Below, one piece after another: positions 34,375-43,231 of a DNA stretch of 64,000 nt. The translations under genes were made by a program, and so were the position numbers. Every line of letters starts with the position of its first letter. Position 1 is the first letter of the stretch. The notes under the pieces were generated by a model. The model was not told the origin of the DNA. It saw only the letters and a list, made by a program, of their open reading frames with translations, and made no database searches. The DNA is from Nitrospira sp. (GTDB taxonomy: Bacteria; Nitrospirota; Nitrospiria; Nitrospirales; Nitrospiraceae), in the NCBI GenBank assembly GCA_031315995.1, contig JALDRG010000006.1, forward strand, positions 124,001-188,000. The letters run 5' to 3'.

Positions 34375-34569
34375 TCAGCCGCCCGAGATGACCGGCCGGA
34401 TTTCAATCTGGTCGCCATCGGCGAGCATTTCATCCTCAGTGACCAGATCGTCACCCCGGATGACGAGATGCGCCTCAAGGACGAGATTGAGTTCGCGCAG
34501 TAATTCCTTCGTGCGCTTGGGGCCTTTGATTTCGACTTGGCGTTGTGGATGGCTCAGTTGGACGATCAT
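34375..34569 (-). CDS. ttuB: Ubiquitin-like sulfur carrier protein (ThiS/MoaD/TtuB family)
   Basis: The 64-residue beta-grasp protein ends in I-S-G-G, the tail adenylated and thiocarboxylated in sulfur carriers. The internal D-G-D-Q-I-E-I-R-P-V is the family's last strand. Its adjacency to a TtuA-like enzyme makes TtuB (sulfur donor for tRNA 2-thiouridine) the best reading; ThiS or MoaD cannot be excluded from sequence alone. No E1-like activating gene (TtuC/MoeB) is nearby. Confidence 0.82.
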   Translation of the reverse strand: MIVQLSHPQRQVEIKGPKRTKELLRELNLVLEAHLVIRGDDLVTEDEMLADGDQIEIRPVISGG

Positions 34570-34631
34570 GCCGCGATGATACGGCTGACTTGGGCGGGAT
34601 TGCAAACGGACAGAATGGCGACGGCTCCCTC

Positions 34632-34787
34632 TCAGGCCACAGACAGCGGCCGGGAAGCGTTCGACGATATCGGCTGTGACTGCTTGATGCCTTGCACGAT
34701 GTGGAAGATCAGCAGGCCGATGACCCCGAGAAACAAGAGGGCAGAGAAGACGGCGAGGCGCTTGAATGTTTGGTTATCGAGACTAGA
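34632..34787 (-). CDS. Possible small membrane protein lacking a canonical start
   Basis: A 51-codon open stretch on the minus strand encodes a polar start ([10 protein letters not shown]), one 20-residue hydrophobic segment ([16 protein letters not shown]) and a Ser-rich end with a stop. It looks like a bitopic peptide, but directly upstream is TGA rather than ATG or GTG. It may be a gene broken by a 1-bp change, a TTG-started shorter peptide, or chance. The rest of the 34570-34891 spacer shows nothing. Confidence 0.28.
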   Translation of the reverse strand, partial: SSLDNQTFKRLAVFSALLFLGVIGLLIFHIVQGIKQSQPISSNASRPLSVA

Positions 34788-34891
34788 TCACCAAACGATG
34801 TGTGTCTCTATGCGACATTCTGTGCGTTCACGATGCCCTCCTATCGTGCTGATGGATTCTGCCTCCCCATCCCGTTCCCTATGGATCGGCC

Positions 34892-36040
34892 TCAATTGAC
34901 GGGAGTGAGAGTACGAAACCACGCATAGAGGCGTGAGCGGATGATGGCCTCGAAACACACTTCATGGCCCAACGAGTTCCAATGGCTATCGGTTTGAAAT
35001 TCAAACCGCTGATGGTATTGCTGGTAATGCTCAGAAAAATGTGTGTGCAGATCGATAACTTCGAATCCCTGCTGTGTGGCCTGGTCCATAAAATATCGGC
35101 GCATCCGACCGAAGTATGAGTCGGCGGCGAGCTGAAGACGTGATGCGTCGTACAATTGAGGGCGCACACCATCTACCACGAACAAGATGCGATCAGGCTG
35201 CAGGCCCGTGGCGGCCGCAATCGATGCGAGGAAGGTATCAACCGCTCGTTGTGAGTCCGTCATGCGAAGCGGAGTCACGGCGGCGCTGGTATTTCCCGCA
35301 AAACCAAACCCATCCGACGGTCGACCGAACGGCAAGTGTTGCCATTTGAGCACCGAGTCCAGGATGCCGGTGTTGAGCGTCAGATACCGTACCAGGGCTG
35401 AGCTTCTGATGATGGTCCGCCAGAGACTGGGGTCATAGTCGAGTCTGGTGAGGGCAAGGTTGCGGCCGGCATCTTCAACGAAATAATAATGGCCCGGTTC
35501 GTTTTTGTACTTGAGCAGGCTTTCATCGAAATCGTTCCCGACGATGATGAAGGCCATGGCCTGAGGCCGAAACACTTTCGACGCGTAAGCCGCATAGCCT
35601 AAGTAGCTGCTCAACGCCGAACTCGACGTGCCGAATGAATAGACCCGTTCCGTTGGAGCCGACGCCCGGGCCAGCCGGCCTGCCACGTTGTCGGCAAACG
35701 GGACCATCAGCGCTTCGACGTAACTGTCTCCGATGAGAGCCAGCAGCGGAGATGAACCAGCGTGGTCATACGTCTGGTCATTGACGAAGCCGTCATTGTT
35801 CGTCCGAACGTGGTTGATGATGGGAAAGTTCCAACCCTTCGACCAGAGAAAGGTTCGCTGAGGCTCCAAGCGACGGACCGGATATTCCTGATTGACCGCC
35901 TGCGGCCGCGCGCCTTCGTTGACCGGCAGGAACTGCAAGGCAATCTCCATGCTGAGCAGGGGCAGCGTGAGGCCGATGCAGAGGCTGATCAGCGACAAAC
36001 CGGTCTGTCTCAGACGGCTCACACGGCGCATCGGCGGCAA
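34892..36040 (-). CDS. Membrane-anchored SGNH hydrolase-like protein
   Basis: This 382-residue protein has an N-terminal hydrophobic anchor (residues about 13-37) and an SGNH/GDSL fold: A-L-I-G-D-S-Y-V-E (Ser nucleophile, near residue 109) and the D-S-H-W-N-S-L-G-H block near residue 360 that holds the Asp and His. The spacing and the final block resemble AlgX/AlgJ and DltD-like periplasmic acyl-transfer enzymes more than secreted lipases. It may acetylate or deacetylate an exported glycan. It follows galT on the same strand by 58 bp, so it may be in the same transcript. Confidence 0.72.
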   Translation of the reverse strand: MPPMRRVSRLRQTGLSLISLCIGLTLPLLSMEIALQFLPVNEGARPQAVNQEYPVRRLEPQRTFLWSKGWNFPIINHVRTNNDGFVNDQTYDHAGSSPLLALIGDSYVEALMVPFADNVAGRLARASAPTERVYSFGTSSSALSSYLGYAAYASKVFRPQAMAFIIVGNDFDESLLKYKNEPGHYYFVEDAGRNLALTRLDYDPSLWRTIIRSSALVRYLTLNTGILDSVLKWQHLPFGRPSDGFGFAGNTSAAVTPLRMTDSQRAVDTFLASIAAATGLQPDRILFVVDGVRPQLYDASRLQLAADSYFGRMRRYFMDQATQQGFEVIDLHTHFSEHYQQYHQRFEFQTDSHWNSLGHEVCFEAIIRSRLYAWFRTLTPVN

Positions 36041-36098
36041 TCCGGATCTCTCGCGGGGGATGACTCACAGATCGGCAAGCATAGGCGTCTCGGCCGCC

Positions 36099-37100
36099 TT
36101 ACACGATGGCATCTCTCAAGCATTTGGCGGACTCTTCGGGTGACACCGGATTGATATAGAAGCCGGTGCCCCATTCGAATCCCGCGACCTGACTCAGTTT
36201 GGGAATGATCTCGATATGCCAATGATAAAAATCCCCGGTTTTTTCGTGCAGCGGCGAGCTGTGCAGGATGAAGTTGTAGGCCGGTTGAGCGAGCACCATA
36301 TCCATGCGCCGCAAGGCTTCGCCCAGCATGGGCGCCAGAAACTCGAACTGTGAGCGCTGGCTTTCTTCAAAGTAGCCGGCGTGGCGTTTGGGAAGGATCC
36401 ACATTTCAAATGGAAAGCGTGGGGCGTAGGGAGTCAAACAGAGAAACTCCGGGTTCTCCAGCACCACGCGGGCGCCATCCGACGATTCCTGCCGAATGAT
36501 GTCGCAATAAATACAGCGTTCTTTCTGCTCATAGTGTTGCCGGCACCCGTTGATTTCTTCGAGGACGCTGGTGGGCACGACCGGCAGGGCGATGAGTTGG
36601 GAGTGGCTGTGCTCCAAGGTCGCGCCCGCCGCTGCGCCTTGATTCTTGAAGATTAAAATATACCGAAGCCGAAGATCATTCTTGAGGTCGAGGATCCGGT
36701 CGCGGTAGGCCCAGAGCACATCCTCGACGCGCTTCGCCGGCAGGTCGGCGAGGTGTTCCTTGTGATTGGCGGTTTCGATGATGACTTCATGGGCGCCGAT
36801 CCCGTTCATGCGGTCGTAGAGGCCGAGGCCCTCTCGTCCCATGTCGCCTTCCACGTGCAGGGCGGGAAATTTATTGGGGATGACTCGCACGGTCCAATTC
36901 GGGCTGTCGGGCTCCGAGGCATGGGGGCGATAGGCGAGGATCTCCTTCGGCGTCAGGCGCTCCTGTCCCGGACAAAACGGACACATGGAAGCAGAAGGCA
37001 GCGGCGTCGACGGCATACGCACGTCTTGGGGGCGTCCGCTCCGTTCGGTTGAAATGATGACCCAACGGCCGACGATGGGGTCTCTGCGTAACTCAGGCAT
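36099..37100 (-). CDS. galT: Galactose-1-phosphate uridylyltransferase
   Basis: The 333-residue HIT-superfamily enzyme exchanges UMP between UDP-glucose and galactose-1-phosphate. Seen are the N-terminal R-x-D-P-I-V-G-R-W-V start, C-P-F-C-P-G zinc cysteines near residue 40, an E-H-S-H-S-Q loop near 165 and the H-x-H block F-Y-H-W-H-I-E near 290. It lies 44 bp downstream of a GH57 gene, and such pairs occur with glycogen or alpha-glucan metabolism. In such settings it can also act as an ADP- or UDP-sugar pyrophosphorylase-like enzyme, but the sequence supports the GalT name. Confidence 0.9.
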   Translation of the reverse strand: MPELRRDPIVGRWVIISTERSGRPQDVRMPSTPLPSASMCPFCPGQERLTPKEILAYRPHASEPDSPNWTVRVIPNKFPALHVEGDMGREGLGLYDRMNGIGAHEVIIETANHKEHLADLPAKRVEDVLWAYRDRILDLKNDLRLRYILIFKNQGAAAGATLEHSHSQLIALPVVPTSVLEEINGCRQHYEQKERCIYCDIIRQESSDGARVVLENPEFLCLTPYAPRFPFEMWILPKRHAGYFEESQRSQFEFLAPMLGEALRRMDMVLAQPAYNFILHSSPLHEKTGDFYHWHIEIIPKLSQVAGFEWGTGFYINPVSPEESAKCLRDAIV

Positions 37101-37144
37101 CTCGACTCCTCAAGTTCAAAGTGGCGACGTGGTGATATGTTCCT

Positions 37145-39349
37145 CTAGACGCGCCACATGGTGGCTTCAAAGTCGTCTCCCGGCCGGTCGAAGGTGGCGG
37201 GACTGTGATGGGGATACCGCGCGATTTCCATTCCCTGTTCCGACACCGTGAGCGTCAACCGTACCGCGGTGCCGATGTCGATGGCCAGATCCTTGAACGG
37301 GATTCCTAATTCCAAAATTTTTCGCCGGCAAATCGTGCGGTACGAGCCCATGGGTTGATAGGTGCCGGACTCGTCGGCCCGAGCGAGCAGAAAGGTGTCC
37401 GTTCCGGCCGGTGTGAGGTCGAACGACAACGTATATTGTTGGATGCCCGAGCCGATGCACAGATCGGCCGTGCAGTGCTCTTGGCGAGGCTGGGATCGTT
37501 CATCGAGATCTAGCCGGAGATACAGGTGCTCCCGATCGAAACCGAAAAAGATGGCGGTAAAGAACCCCTCAGACTTCCACATGGCGCCGAGCGGTGGAGT
37601 CGGGTTGATGGTGCCGGCTCCGCGCCATTCGAAAAAATTCGAGACGAGGCCGTCGAGGGTCGGCGTGATGAGGGCCAGCGGGAGTTGCACCAGATCCAGC
37701 CCCTGTGGCGTGCGGGCTTCCACCAGCGGCTGATTCAGGATGTCGGGGGGCGTCACCCCGGCATAGGTCCAGACGTTGCGCAGATGGGTGCGGAAGAGAC
37801 GGTCGAATTCCTGTTTGTAGTCGGTATCGAAGTCGTCGCCGTACCACCAGAACCAATCGCTGCCTTCGGCGGCATAGAGCTCGTCCCAGGCCGCGCGTGC
37901 CCGGTCCGGCGGCAATGAGGGCGTGAGCTCGACGAGCCGCGTACGCGTGTGCTGCAGGAGGTCCCACCCGCGATTGTCTTCCTGGTGGCCGATCCAGATC
38001 TTGAAATCCTGGTTGATCCAGGAGCCGGAATGCAGGTGGTCCAGGCGCTGGGTCGGTGGAACCGCCTTCAAGGCCCGGCTGACCGTGTCCATGCAGACGC
38101 GGATGCCGTGGCCGATGTGAAGGCCGTCCTCTTCAAACGCGCGAAACAGCAACGAGAGAAACTGCTCGCCGCCGTCATGGTAATGCTCCCAGGGATTCTC
38201 ACCGTCCAGAATCACGGCGATGATACCGTTCTCCAGCGGTATGTCATACGCGAGACTGCGGACCCGCCGCAGGACATCGTCGGCTGCGGATTCCGGGGTG
38301 GTCTTGTGGTAGACGAAACCGAACGCGTCGGAGATCTCACGATCTCGGAACAGCATGGTCAGGGGCTGAGTCGCGGTGCCGACCGCATAGGGCTGATAGA
38401 GATGGTACTGGCGATTCCAAGCCTGGTCGGTCATTTGGAGCGAACGATACAGGATGCCTTCGTCGGTGGCCAGCCAGCGGATTCCGGCGTTGCCCAAGAT
38501 CGGTAACAACTCAGGACAAACCGACCCTTCGGACGGCCAGAGACCGGCTGGTGGCCGGCCGAACGTGTGCGTGTGGTAATCGATCGCCCGCCGAACCTGG
38601 GCGTCGGCATCGGCCGGAGCATGAAATCGAGCCGGGAGCGGCAAGTCCGGTCTGGCGCGTCGAGTGAATTCCGAATCGATGACGAGAGGCAGAATCGGAT
38701 GAAAAAACGGCGTAGTGGTCAATTCGATCTGCTCACGATCCTGCAGGGTCTTATACATCGGGACAATTTGCCGGATGGCGGTCTGTTGCAGCGCCAGCAC
38801 TTCCTGTTTGTCTTCTTCCGTGAATCCACGATTTTTCGCGCGCAACTCCGCCAAGCGCGGGAATCGTTGCAAGCTGCCGTATCCGAACCAGGCGAGGTTG
38901 TGCCACACTTGGAGGTCGAGGAATTCCTGCGTCGAAAACTGTTTGGACAGACGATCCAAGTCCTGCCCCTGGACGTCGAGGCCGCGCTTCACCAGCAGTT
39001 CCTGGTAACGGGGAAAGGGCCGCACCATGGTCGCCCAGTTGGCGGAGAAAAAGTGACGAATGAGAAACGCCTTTTCCGTCGGGGTGAGGTCGGCGGCCGG
39101 GCGCTGGGCGTATTCGAGGAACAGATCGCGCACGCGGCCGGCTGAAAATTCTTCCAGTTGCAGCAGCAGAGACGGCGTGAAGTTAAACGTCGAGCGGGCG
39201 TGCGGGAAACGCTCCAGCAGAAAGGCCATGTCGTAGTAGGCCTTGGTGGCGTGCAAGCGGACCCAGGGCATACTTGCGGACCCGGTGAGGGGGTCCGTGT
39301 AATACGGCTGGTGCATATGCCAGAGGAAACAGAGTTGAATGGTTTTCAT
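37145..39349 (-). CDS. Glycoside hydrolase family 57 (alpha-amylase/amylopullulanase-like)
   Basis: This 734-residue cytoplasmic enzyme begins with the GH57 motif L-W-H-M-H-Q-P-Y (residues 9-16). Later blocks are G-L-W-P-S-E-G-S with the likely nucleophile Glu (near residue 270), the W-L-A-T-D-E-G region, and L-D-G-E-N-P-W-E-H with the acid Asp region (near 385). A C-terminal beta-rich part (about 540-734) may be a DUF1925/1926-like or carbohydrate-binding domain. No signal peptide is seen, so it acts on intracellular alpha-glucan. With galT downstream, it suggests glycogen turnover. Confidence 0.92.
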   Translation of the reverse strand: MKTIQLCFLWHMHQPYYTDPLTGSASMPWVRLHATKAYYDMAFLLERFPHARSTFNFTPSLLLQLEEFSAGRVRDLFLEYAQRPAADLTPTEKAFLIRHFFSANWATMVRPFPRYQELLVKRGLDVQGQDLDRLSKQFSTQEFLDLQVWHNLAWFGYGSLQRFPRLAELRAKNRGFTEEDKQEVLALQQTAIRQIVPMYKTLQDREQIELTTTPFFHPILPLVIDSEFTRRARPDLPLPARFHAPADADAQVRRAIDYHTHTFGRPPAGLWPSEGSVCPELLPILGNAGIRWLATDEGILYRSLQMTDQAWNRQYHLYQPYAVGTATQPLTMLFRDREISDAFGFVYHKTTPESAADDVLRRVRSLAYDIPLENGIIAVILDGENPWEHYHDGGEQFLSLLFRAFEEDGLHIGHGIRVCMDTVSRALKAVPPTQRLDHLHSGSWINQDFKIWIGHQEDNRGWDLLQHTRTRLVELTPSLPPDRARAAWDELYAAEGSDWFWWYGDDFDTDYKQEFDRLFRTHLRNVWTYAGVTPPDILNQPLVEARTPQGLDLVQLPLALITPTLDGLVSNFFEWRGAGTINPTPPLGAMWKSEGFFTAIFFGFDREHLYLRLDLDERSQPRQEHCTADLCIGSGIQQYTLSFDLTPAGTDTFLLARADESGTYQPMGSYRTICRRKILELGIPFKDLAIDIGTAVRLTLTVSEQGMEIARYPHHSPATFDRPGDDFEATMWRV

Positions 39350-39506
39350 CGGGAAGTTTCTTGCAGACTCGGGGGCAGTATGTCATAGGGGTAGGAGGGT
39401 TGCAACGAAAGGACGGGATTGGAACGGGCTGAGGGTTTCCTCGCCGGAATGAGCGTCATCATGCGAATTGGAATCGGCGGCTGTACGAAGCCAGGAGCTG
39501 GGAGTG

Positions 39507-39950
39507 ATGGCATCTGATCACATTGTTTCGAGCGGTATGCGGACAGATCCGTTGGTATCATCTGTGTCGATCGTGCGGTATTGGGGACCGGTCTGCCTGT
39601 ATGCCGGACTCATTTTTCTGGGGTCGTCGGTCTCAAATCCGCCGGAAGCCCTATCGTCGGTGCTGGAGAAGGTATCCGACAAAGTGGTGCACCTCTTCGA
39701 GTATGCCCTTCTTGGAGCCTTGGGATATCGTGCCTGCCGGCATGCCGCTGGCGCGTGGGTGGCCCGACATGCGGTCATGGTGGCGGTGGCCGGTTGCGCG
39801 CTCTACGGATTGAGTGATGAAATCCATCAATTGTTCGTGCCGTTTCGTCAGGGCGATCCGTTGGATCTTGTGGCCGACTCCCTGGGCGCCACGCTTGGGG
39901 CCTGGAGCTGGCGCGTTTTCGACCGGCGCACCCTGCCGTCATCCCAGTAA
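39507..39950 (+). CDS. VanZ-like family membrane protein
   Basis: The 147-residue protein has four hydrophobic segments and the VanZ-family S-D-K-V-V-H-L-F-E-Y-A-x-L-G-x-L stretch and S-D-E-I-H-Q-L-F-V-P-x-R block. The start follows AGGAG by about 10 bp; a GTG one codon earlier is possible. VanZ raises teicoplanin resistance by an unknown route, but most members have no established role. It is convergent with the aldo/keto reductase gene. Confidence 0.85.
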   Translation: MASDHIVSSGMRTDPLVSSVSIVRYWGPVCLYAGLIFLGSSVSNPPEALSSVLEKVSDKVVHLFEYALLGALGYRACRHAAGAWVARHAVMVAVAGCALYGLSDEIHQLFVPFRQGDPLDLVADSLGATLGAWSWRVFDRRTLPSSQ

Positions 39951-40083
39951 CCTCTTTGCGTAGCGAAGGGTCGCCCTCCCATTCGGTCCTGTTGCAGTGT
40001 TCCCTCGAAATCGCTTGTCGCGTCTTTCGCTGGATGGCCCGCCATGCGACGGTTCCCGGGACCGCGCGTTGAGGGCCCTGTGC

Positions 40084-41055
40084 CTACCAGGCGTAGGCTT
40101 CCGGGGCGGCGCCGCCGGGGCCGGGGAAGATCGTATCCAACGCCTTGAGGGTCTCCGTGGTCAGCGTCAGGTCAAGACTCGGCAGCGTGGATGTCAGTTG
40201 CTCCATGGTGCGGGGACCGATGATGGGCGCCGTCACTCCCGGTTGGTGCAAGAGCCAGGCTAGGGCGACGGTGGCCGGCGTGGCATGCAGTGTTTCGCAG
40301 AACTGTTCATACGCTTCAAGTTTTGCGCGATGGGTCTCGATGTCGTTACGGACATCCTCGTCCGCCCGCCGGCCGCTGGTCTGCGGACTCAGCGCCCCTC
40401 CGAGCAGACCCCGCGCCAGAGGACTCCAGGGAATGATGCCGATCCCATAGGCGCGGCAGGCCGGAAGCACTTCCAGTTCGACGGTTCGCTCAAGGAGATT
40501 GTAGAGGCTTTGTTCGGAGATGAGTCCCAGAAAATGTCGCGATTGTGCGAGTTCTTGCGCCTGAGCGAGGTGCCAGCCCGCGAAATTGCTGCTACCCACG
40601 TAGAGGACCTTGCCCTCGCGGCAGAGTTGTTCCATCGCTTGCCAGATTTCCTCCCAGGGGCATTCCCGATCGATGTGATGCATTTGGTAGAGATCGATAT
40701 AGTCTGTCCGCAGGCGCCGGAGGCTTTCTTCGCAGGCGCGTTTGATATGGAGAGCCGAGAGGCGCGATTGGTTGGGCCAGTCGCCCATCCGTCCATAGAC
40801 CTTCGTGGCCAGAACAACTTTTTCGCGTCGACCGCCGCCCTGACTGAGCCAGCGGCCGACGATCTGCTCCGTCACCCCTTCGCCGACTTTCCAGCCATAC
40901 ACGTTGGCGCTGTCGAAAAAATTGATACCCAGCTCCAGCGCGTGGTCCATGATGGCAAAGCTGTCAGGTTCGGAGGTCTGCGGTCCGAAGTTCATGGTGC
41001 CCAGGCAAAGGCGGCTGACGCGGACTCCTGAACGGCCGAGATGAACGTAGCGCAT
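40084..41055 (-). CDS. Aldo/keto reductase
   Basis: The 323-residue NADPH-dependent reductase has the AKR tetrad: Asp in F-F-D-S-A-N-V-Y-G (near residue 53), Tyr of V-Y-G, Lys in V-V-L-A-T-K-V (near 85) and His in Y-Q-M-H-H-I (near 130). The start M-R-Y-V-H-L-G is chosen because everything upstream in the same frame is antisense to the divergent kinase gene. It belongs to the YajO/IolS-like AKR11/12 group. The substrate is unknown. It shares a 135-bp promoter region with the amgK-like gene. Confidence 0.93.
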   Translation of the reverse strand: MRYVHLGRSGVRVSRLCLGTMNFGPQTSEPDSFAIMDHALELGINFFDSANVYGWKVGEGVTEQIVGRWLSQGGGRREKVVLATKVYGRMGDWPNQSRLSALHIKRACEESLRRLRTDYIDLYQMHHIDRECPWEEIWQAMEQLCREGKVLYVGSSNFAGWHLAQAQELAQSRHFLGLISEQSLYNLLERTVELEVLPACRAYGIGIIPWSPLARGLLGGALSPQTSGRRADEDVRNDIETHRAKLEAYEQFCETLHATPATVALAWLLHQPGVTAPIIGPRTMEQLTSTLPSLDLTLTTETLKALDTIFPGPGGAAPEAYAW

Positions 41056-41190
41056 GTGATGCTCCTTCCCGTAGAAGATAGAGAATACCGGCCCCAGGTG
41101 AGGGCTGACAACCGGGTCGCGTGCGAGGGCCCATGCAGCAGGTGACTTTCTGCTGGCAGTTCGGCAGGGTTTGGCTATAATGCCGATCGT

Positions 41191-42291
41191 ATGACGACGA
41201 CCAACCCAGCCGCTCCGGCGGCACCGCTCGCGCTTCCGGATCCTGCACGGATCGCCAAGACCATCGCAACCAAGATGCCGTTTTGCGGCGATGTCGCCGG
41301 GTTGACCCCGCTCGCCGGTGACGCGTCGAATCGCCGATACTTTCGGGTCGTTTTGAAGGGAACGCCTTCCGCGGTGATTCTCATGCAGTTGGCCGATCCG
41401 GAAGGTTTTAAGAAATCCGAAGAGGCCGTCAGCGGAGCCTCCGCGCAGATTGCGGAGCTGCCCTTCACCAATGTCCTCGCGCATCTGCAGCGCACCGGGG
41501 TGACCGTCCCGCAGTTGCACTACTATGATCGAGAGGCCGGTCTCCTGTACCTGGAGGATTTCGGTGATCTGACGCTGGCGGACGCCTGCCGCGACGCGGA
41601 CCGCGCCCGAGTGGCCGCGCTCTACCGCCAAGCGATCGATCAATTGATCTTGCTTCAAGTAAAGGGAACGACGCCGCCCGCGCCGGGGTGTATCGCCTTT
41701 CACCGGCGCTTTGATGTGCCGCTGTTGATGTGGGAGTTCGACCACTTTTTGGAATATGGCATTACTGCCCGTTTGGGTGAGCCGATGAAGCCGGCCGATG
41801 AAGCCGGAGTCCGTGCCGCGTTCCAGCGCATCGCCGAACTGCTCGCCGGACAGCCGCAGGTGTTCGTCCATCGCGACTACCATTCACGCAATCTGATGGT
41901 CGACGGACCGCGACTCGGCATCATCGATTTTCAGGATGCCCTCCTGGGCCCGGCCACCTACGATCTGGCGTCGTTGTTGAAGGATGCGTACATCGAGTTG
42001 GAGGATGCGGTGGTGGATGGGCTGGTCGAACATTTCCTCGATGGCCTGGACGCCCTTGGGCAGGGTTGGTCTGATCGGGCGGCGTTCCGCCGCGTCTTTG
42101 ACTTGACCAGTATCCAGCGTAATCTCAAAGCCGCCGGCCGGTTCGTGTACATCGATCGGGTCAAATACAATCCTAAATTTCTCGCCGATATTCCGCGTGT
42201 CCTCGGCTATGTGAAACGTAATCTGTTCAAATATCCGGACCTGGCCCCACTGCGTCAGCACTTGGCCCCCTACGTAGCCGAACTGCAATAG
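41191..42291 (+). CDS. amgK: Anomeric N-acetylmuramate/N-acetylglucosamine kinase (AmgK-like)
   Basis: This 366-residue member of the aminoglycoside phosphotransferase family carries the catalytic loop H-R-D-Y-H-S-R-N (residues about 226-233) and the D-F-Q-D metal motif (near 248). Its neighbour, 79 bp downstream, is a MurU-like nucleotidyltransferase, the gene pair known from Pseudomonas where AmgK phosphorylates MurNAc at C1. The pair would let the cell recycle muropeptide sugars to UDP-MurNAc without the early Mur enzymes, bypassing fosfomycin-sensitive MurA. The family alone is broad, so the call depends on context. Confidence 0.83.
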   Translation: MTTTNPAAPAAPLALPDPARIAKTIATKMPFCGDVAGLTPLAGDASNRRYFRVVLKGTPSAVILMQLADPEGFKKSEEAVSGASAQIAELPFTNVLAHLQRTGVTVPQLHYYDREAGLLYLEDFGDLTLADACRDADRARVAALYRQAIDQLILLQVKGTTPPAPGCIAFHRRFDVPLLMWEFDHFLEYGITARLGEPMKPADEAGVRAAFQRIAELLAGQPQVFVHRDYHSRNLMVDGPRLGIIDFQDALLGPATYDLASLLKDAYIELEDAVVDGLVEHFLDGLDALGQGWSDRAAFRRVFDLTSIQRNLKAAGRFVYIDRVKYNPKFLADIPRVLGYVKRNLFKYPDLAPLRQHLAPYVAELQ

Positions 42292-42370
42292 CTGTGAAAC
42301 CCACAAGGTAGAATGTGAAACGGGCCGTTACAGAACGATCCTGCATGGTCGCGCGTCACGTTTGGGCGAC

Positions 42371-43111
42371 ATGAAAGCCATGATCCTCGCCGCGGGCCTC
42401 GGAACTCGCTTGAGGCCCCTCACCGATGTGACCCCGAAGCCGCTGCTCCCTGTCGCCGGAACTCCGATGATTGTCTGGAATCTGCTCCTCTTGAAGCGCC
42501 ATGGCATTCGCGAGGTGGTGGTGAATCTTCACCATTTGGGAGCGATGATCCCGCAGGCGCTGGGGGACGGCGCGTCATTCGGAATGCGGATTATCTATTC
42601 GCATGAGCCCGTGATTCTCGGCACCGGGGGCGGGATCAAGCAGGCAGAATCGCATTTTAACGGTGAGCCGGTGCTGATTCTCAACGGCGACACGCTGTTC
42701 GAACTGGACCTGGGTGCCTTGATGGTGTTTCACCGGGAGCGTCAAGCTGCGGCCACTCTGGTGTTGCGGCAGGACCAGGAGGCCGCTCGCTGGGGGTTGG
42801 TCGAGGTGACGGATCAGGCCGAAGTGGTTCGGATCACAGGGCGCGGCCGTTCCGAGCCGACGCCGACGACCGGCCGCATGTTCGCCGGCATCCATATTCT
42901 GCATCCGCGTCTGTTACGCGCCCTGCCGGTGGGCAAGGAATCTTCGATCATCGACGCCTACGTGCGGGGCATTCAGGAGGGAGAGCGGATCCTGGGGTAC
43001 GATTTCACCGGTTATTGGAGCGATGTCGGCACACCCGAACGGTATGCGCAGGTGGAACGAGATGTAGCGGCGGGGCTGCTCAGTTTGTCGGCACGCAAAG
43101 CCGAAAGCTAG
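42371..43111 (+). CDS. murU: N-acetylmuramate 1-phosphate uridylyltransferase (MurU-like)
   Basis: The 246-residue nucleotidyltransferase has the G-T-R-L-R-P-L sugar-nucleotide pyrophosphorylase signature (residues about 11-17), the V-T-P-K-P-L loop and the L-N-G-D-T metal site near residue 107. The short length without a C-terminal beta-helix is typical of MurU, RmlA-like and HddC enzymes; adjacency to the AmgK-like kinase favours MurU. The ATG is preferred over a TTG three codons earlier. It ends near a hairpin shared with the convergent regulator gene. Confidence 0.85.
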   Translation: MKAMILAAGLGTRLRPLTDVTPKPLLPVAGTPMIVWNLLLLKRHGIREVVVNLHHLGAMIPQALGDGASFGMRIIYSHEPVILGTGGGIKQAESHFNGEPVLILNGDTLFELDLGALMVFHRERQAAATLVLRQDQEAARWGLVEVTDQAEVVRITGRGRSEPTPTTGRMFAGIHILHPRLLRALPVGKESSIIDAYVRGIQEGERILGYDFTGYWSDVGTPERYAQVERDVAAGLLSLSARKAES

Positions 43112-43129
43112 TTTTAGCGGGGCACGGAA

Positions 43130-43148
43130 AGCGACCTTGAGGGTCGCT
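43130..43148. terminator. Hairpin between convergent murU-like and NtrC-like genes
   Basis: AGCGACC (43130-43136) and GGTCGCT (43142-43148) form a perfect 7-bp stem with a 5-nt loop, in the gap between two convergent genes. On the minus strand a TTTCC run follows. A bidirectional terminator is likely, though the U-tract is short. Confidence 0.5.
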
Positions 43149-43231
43149 GAAAGTAGTCGGCAACCGGGTGGATTAGGAAAGGATATGATTTCGTAGGATG
43201 GTCAAAACGGCCGGTTTCACCATCTGCCATT

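Noticed and set aside
40084..41883. A 599-codon reading that extends the aldo/keto reductase upstream
   Set aside because: The added 276 residues are antisense to the amgK-like gene; the family start is at 41055.
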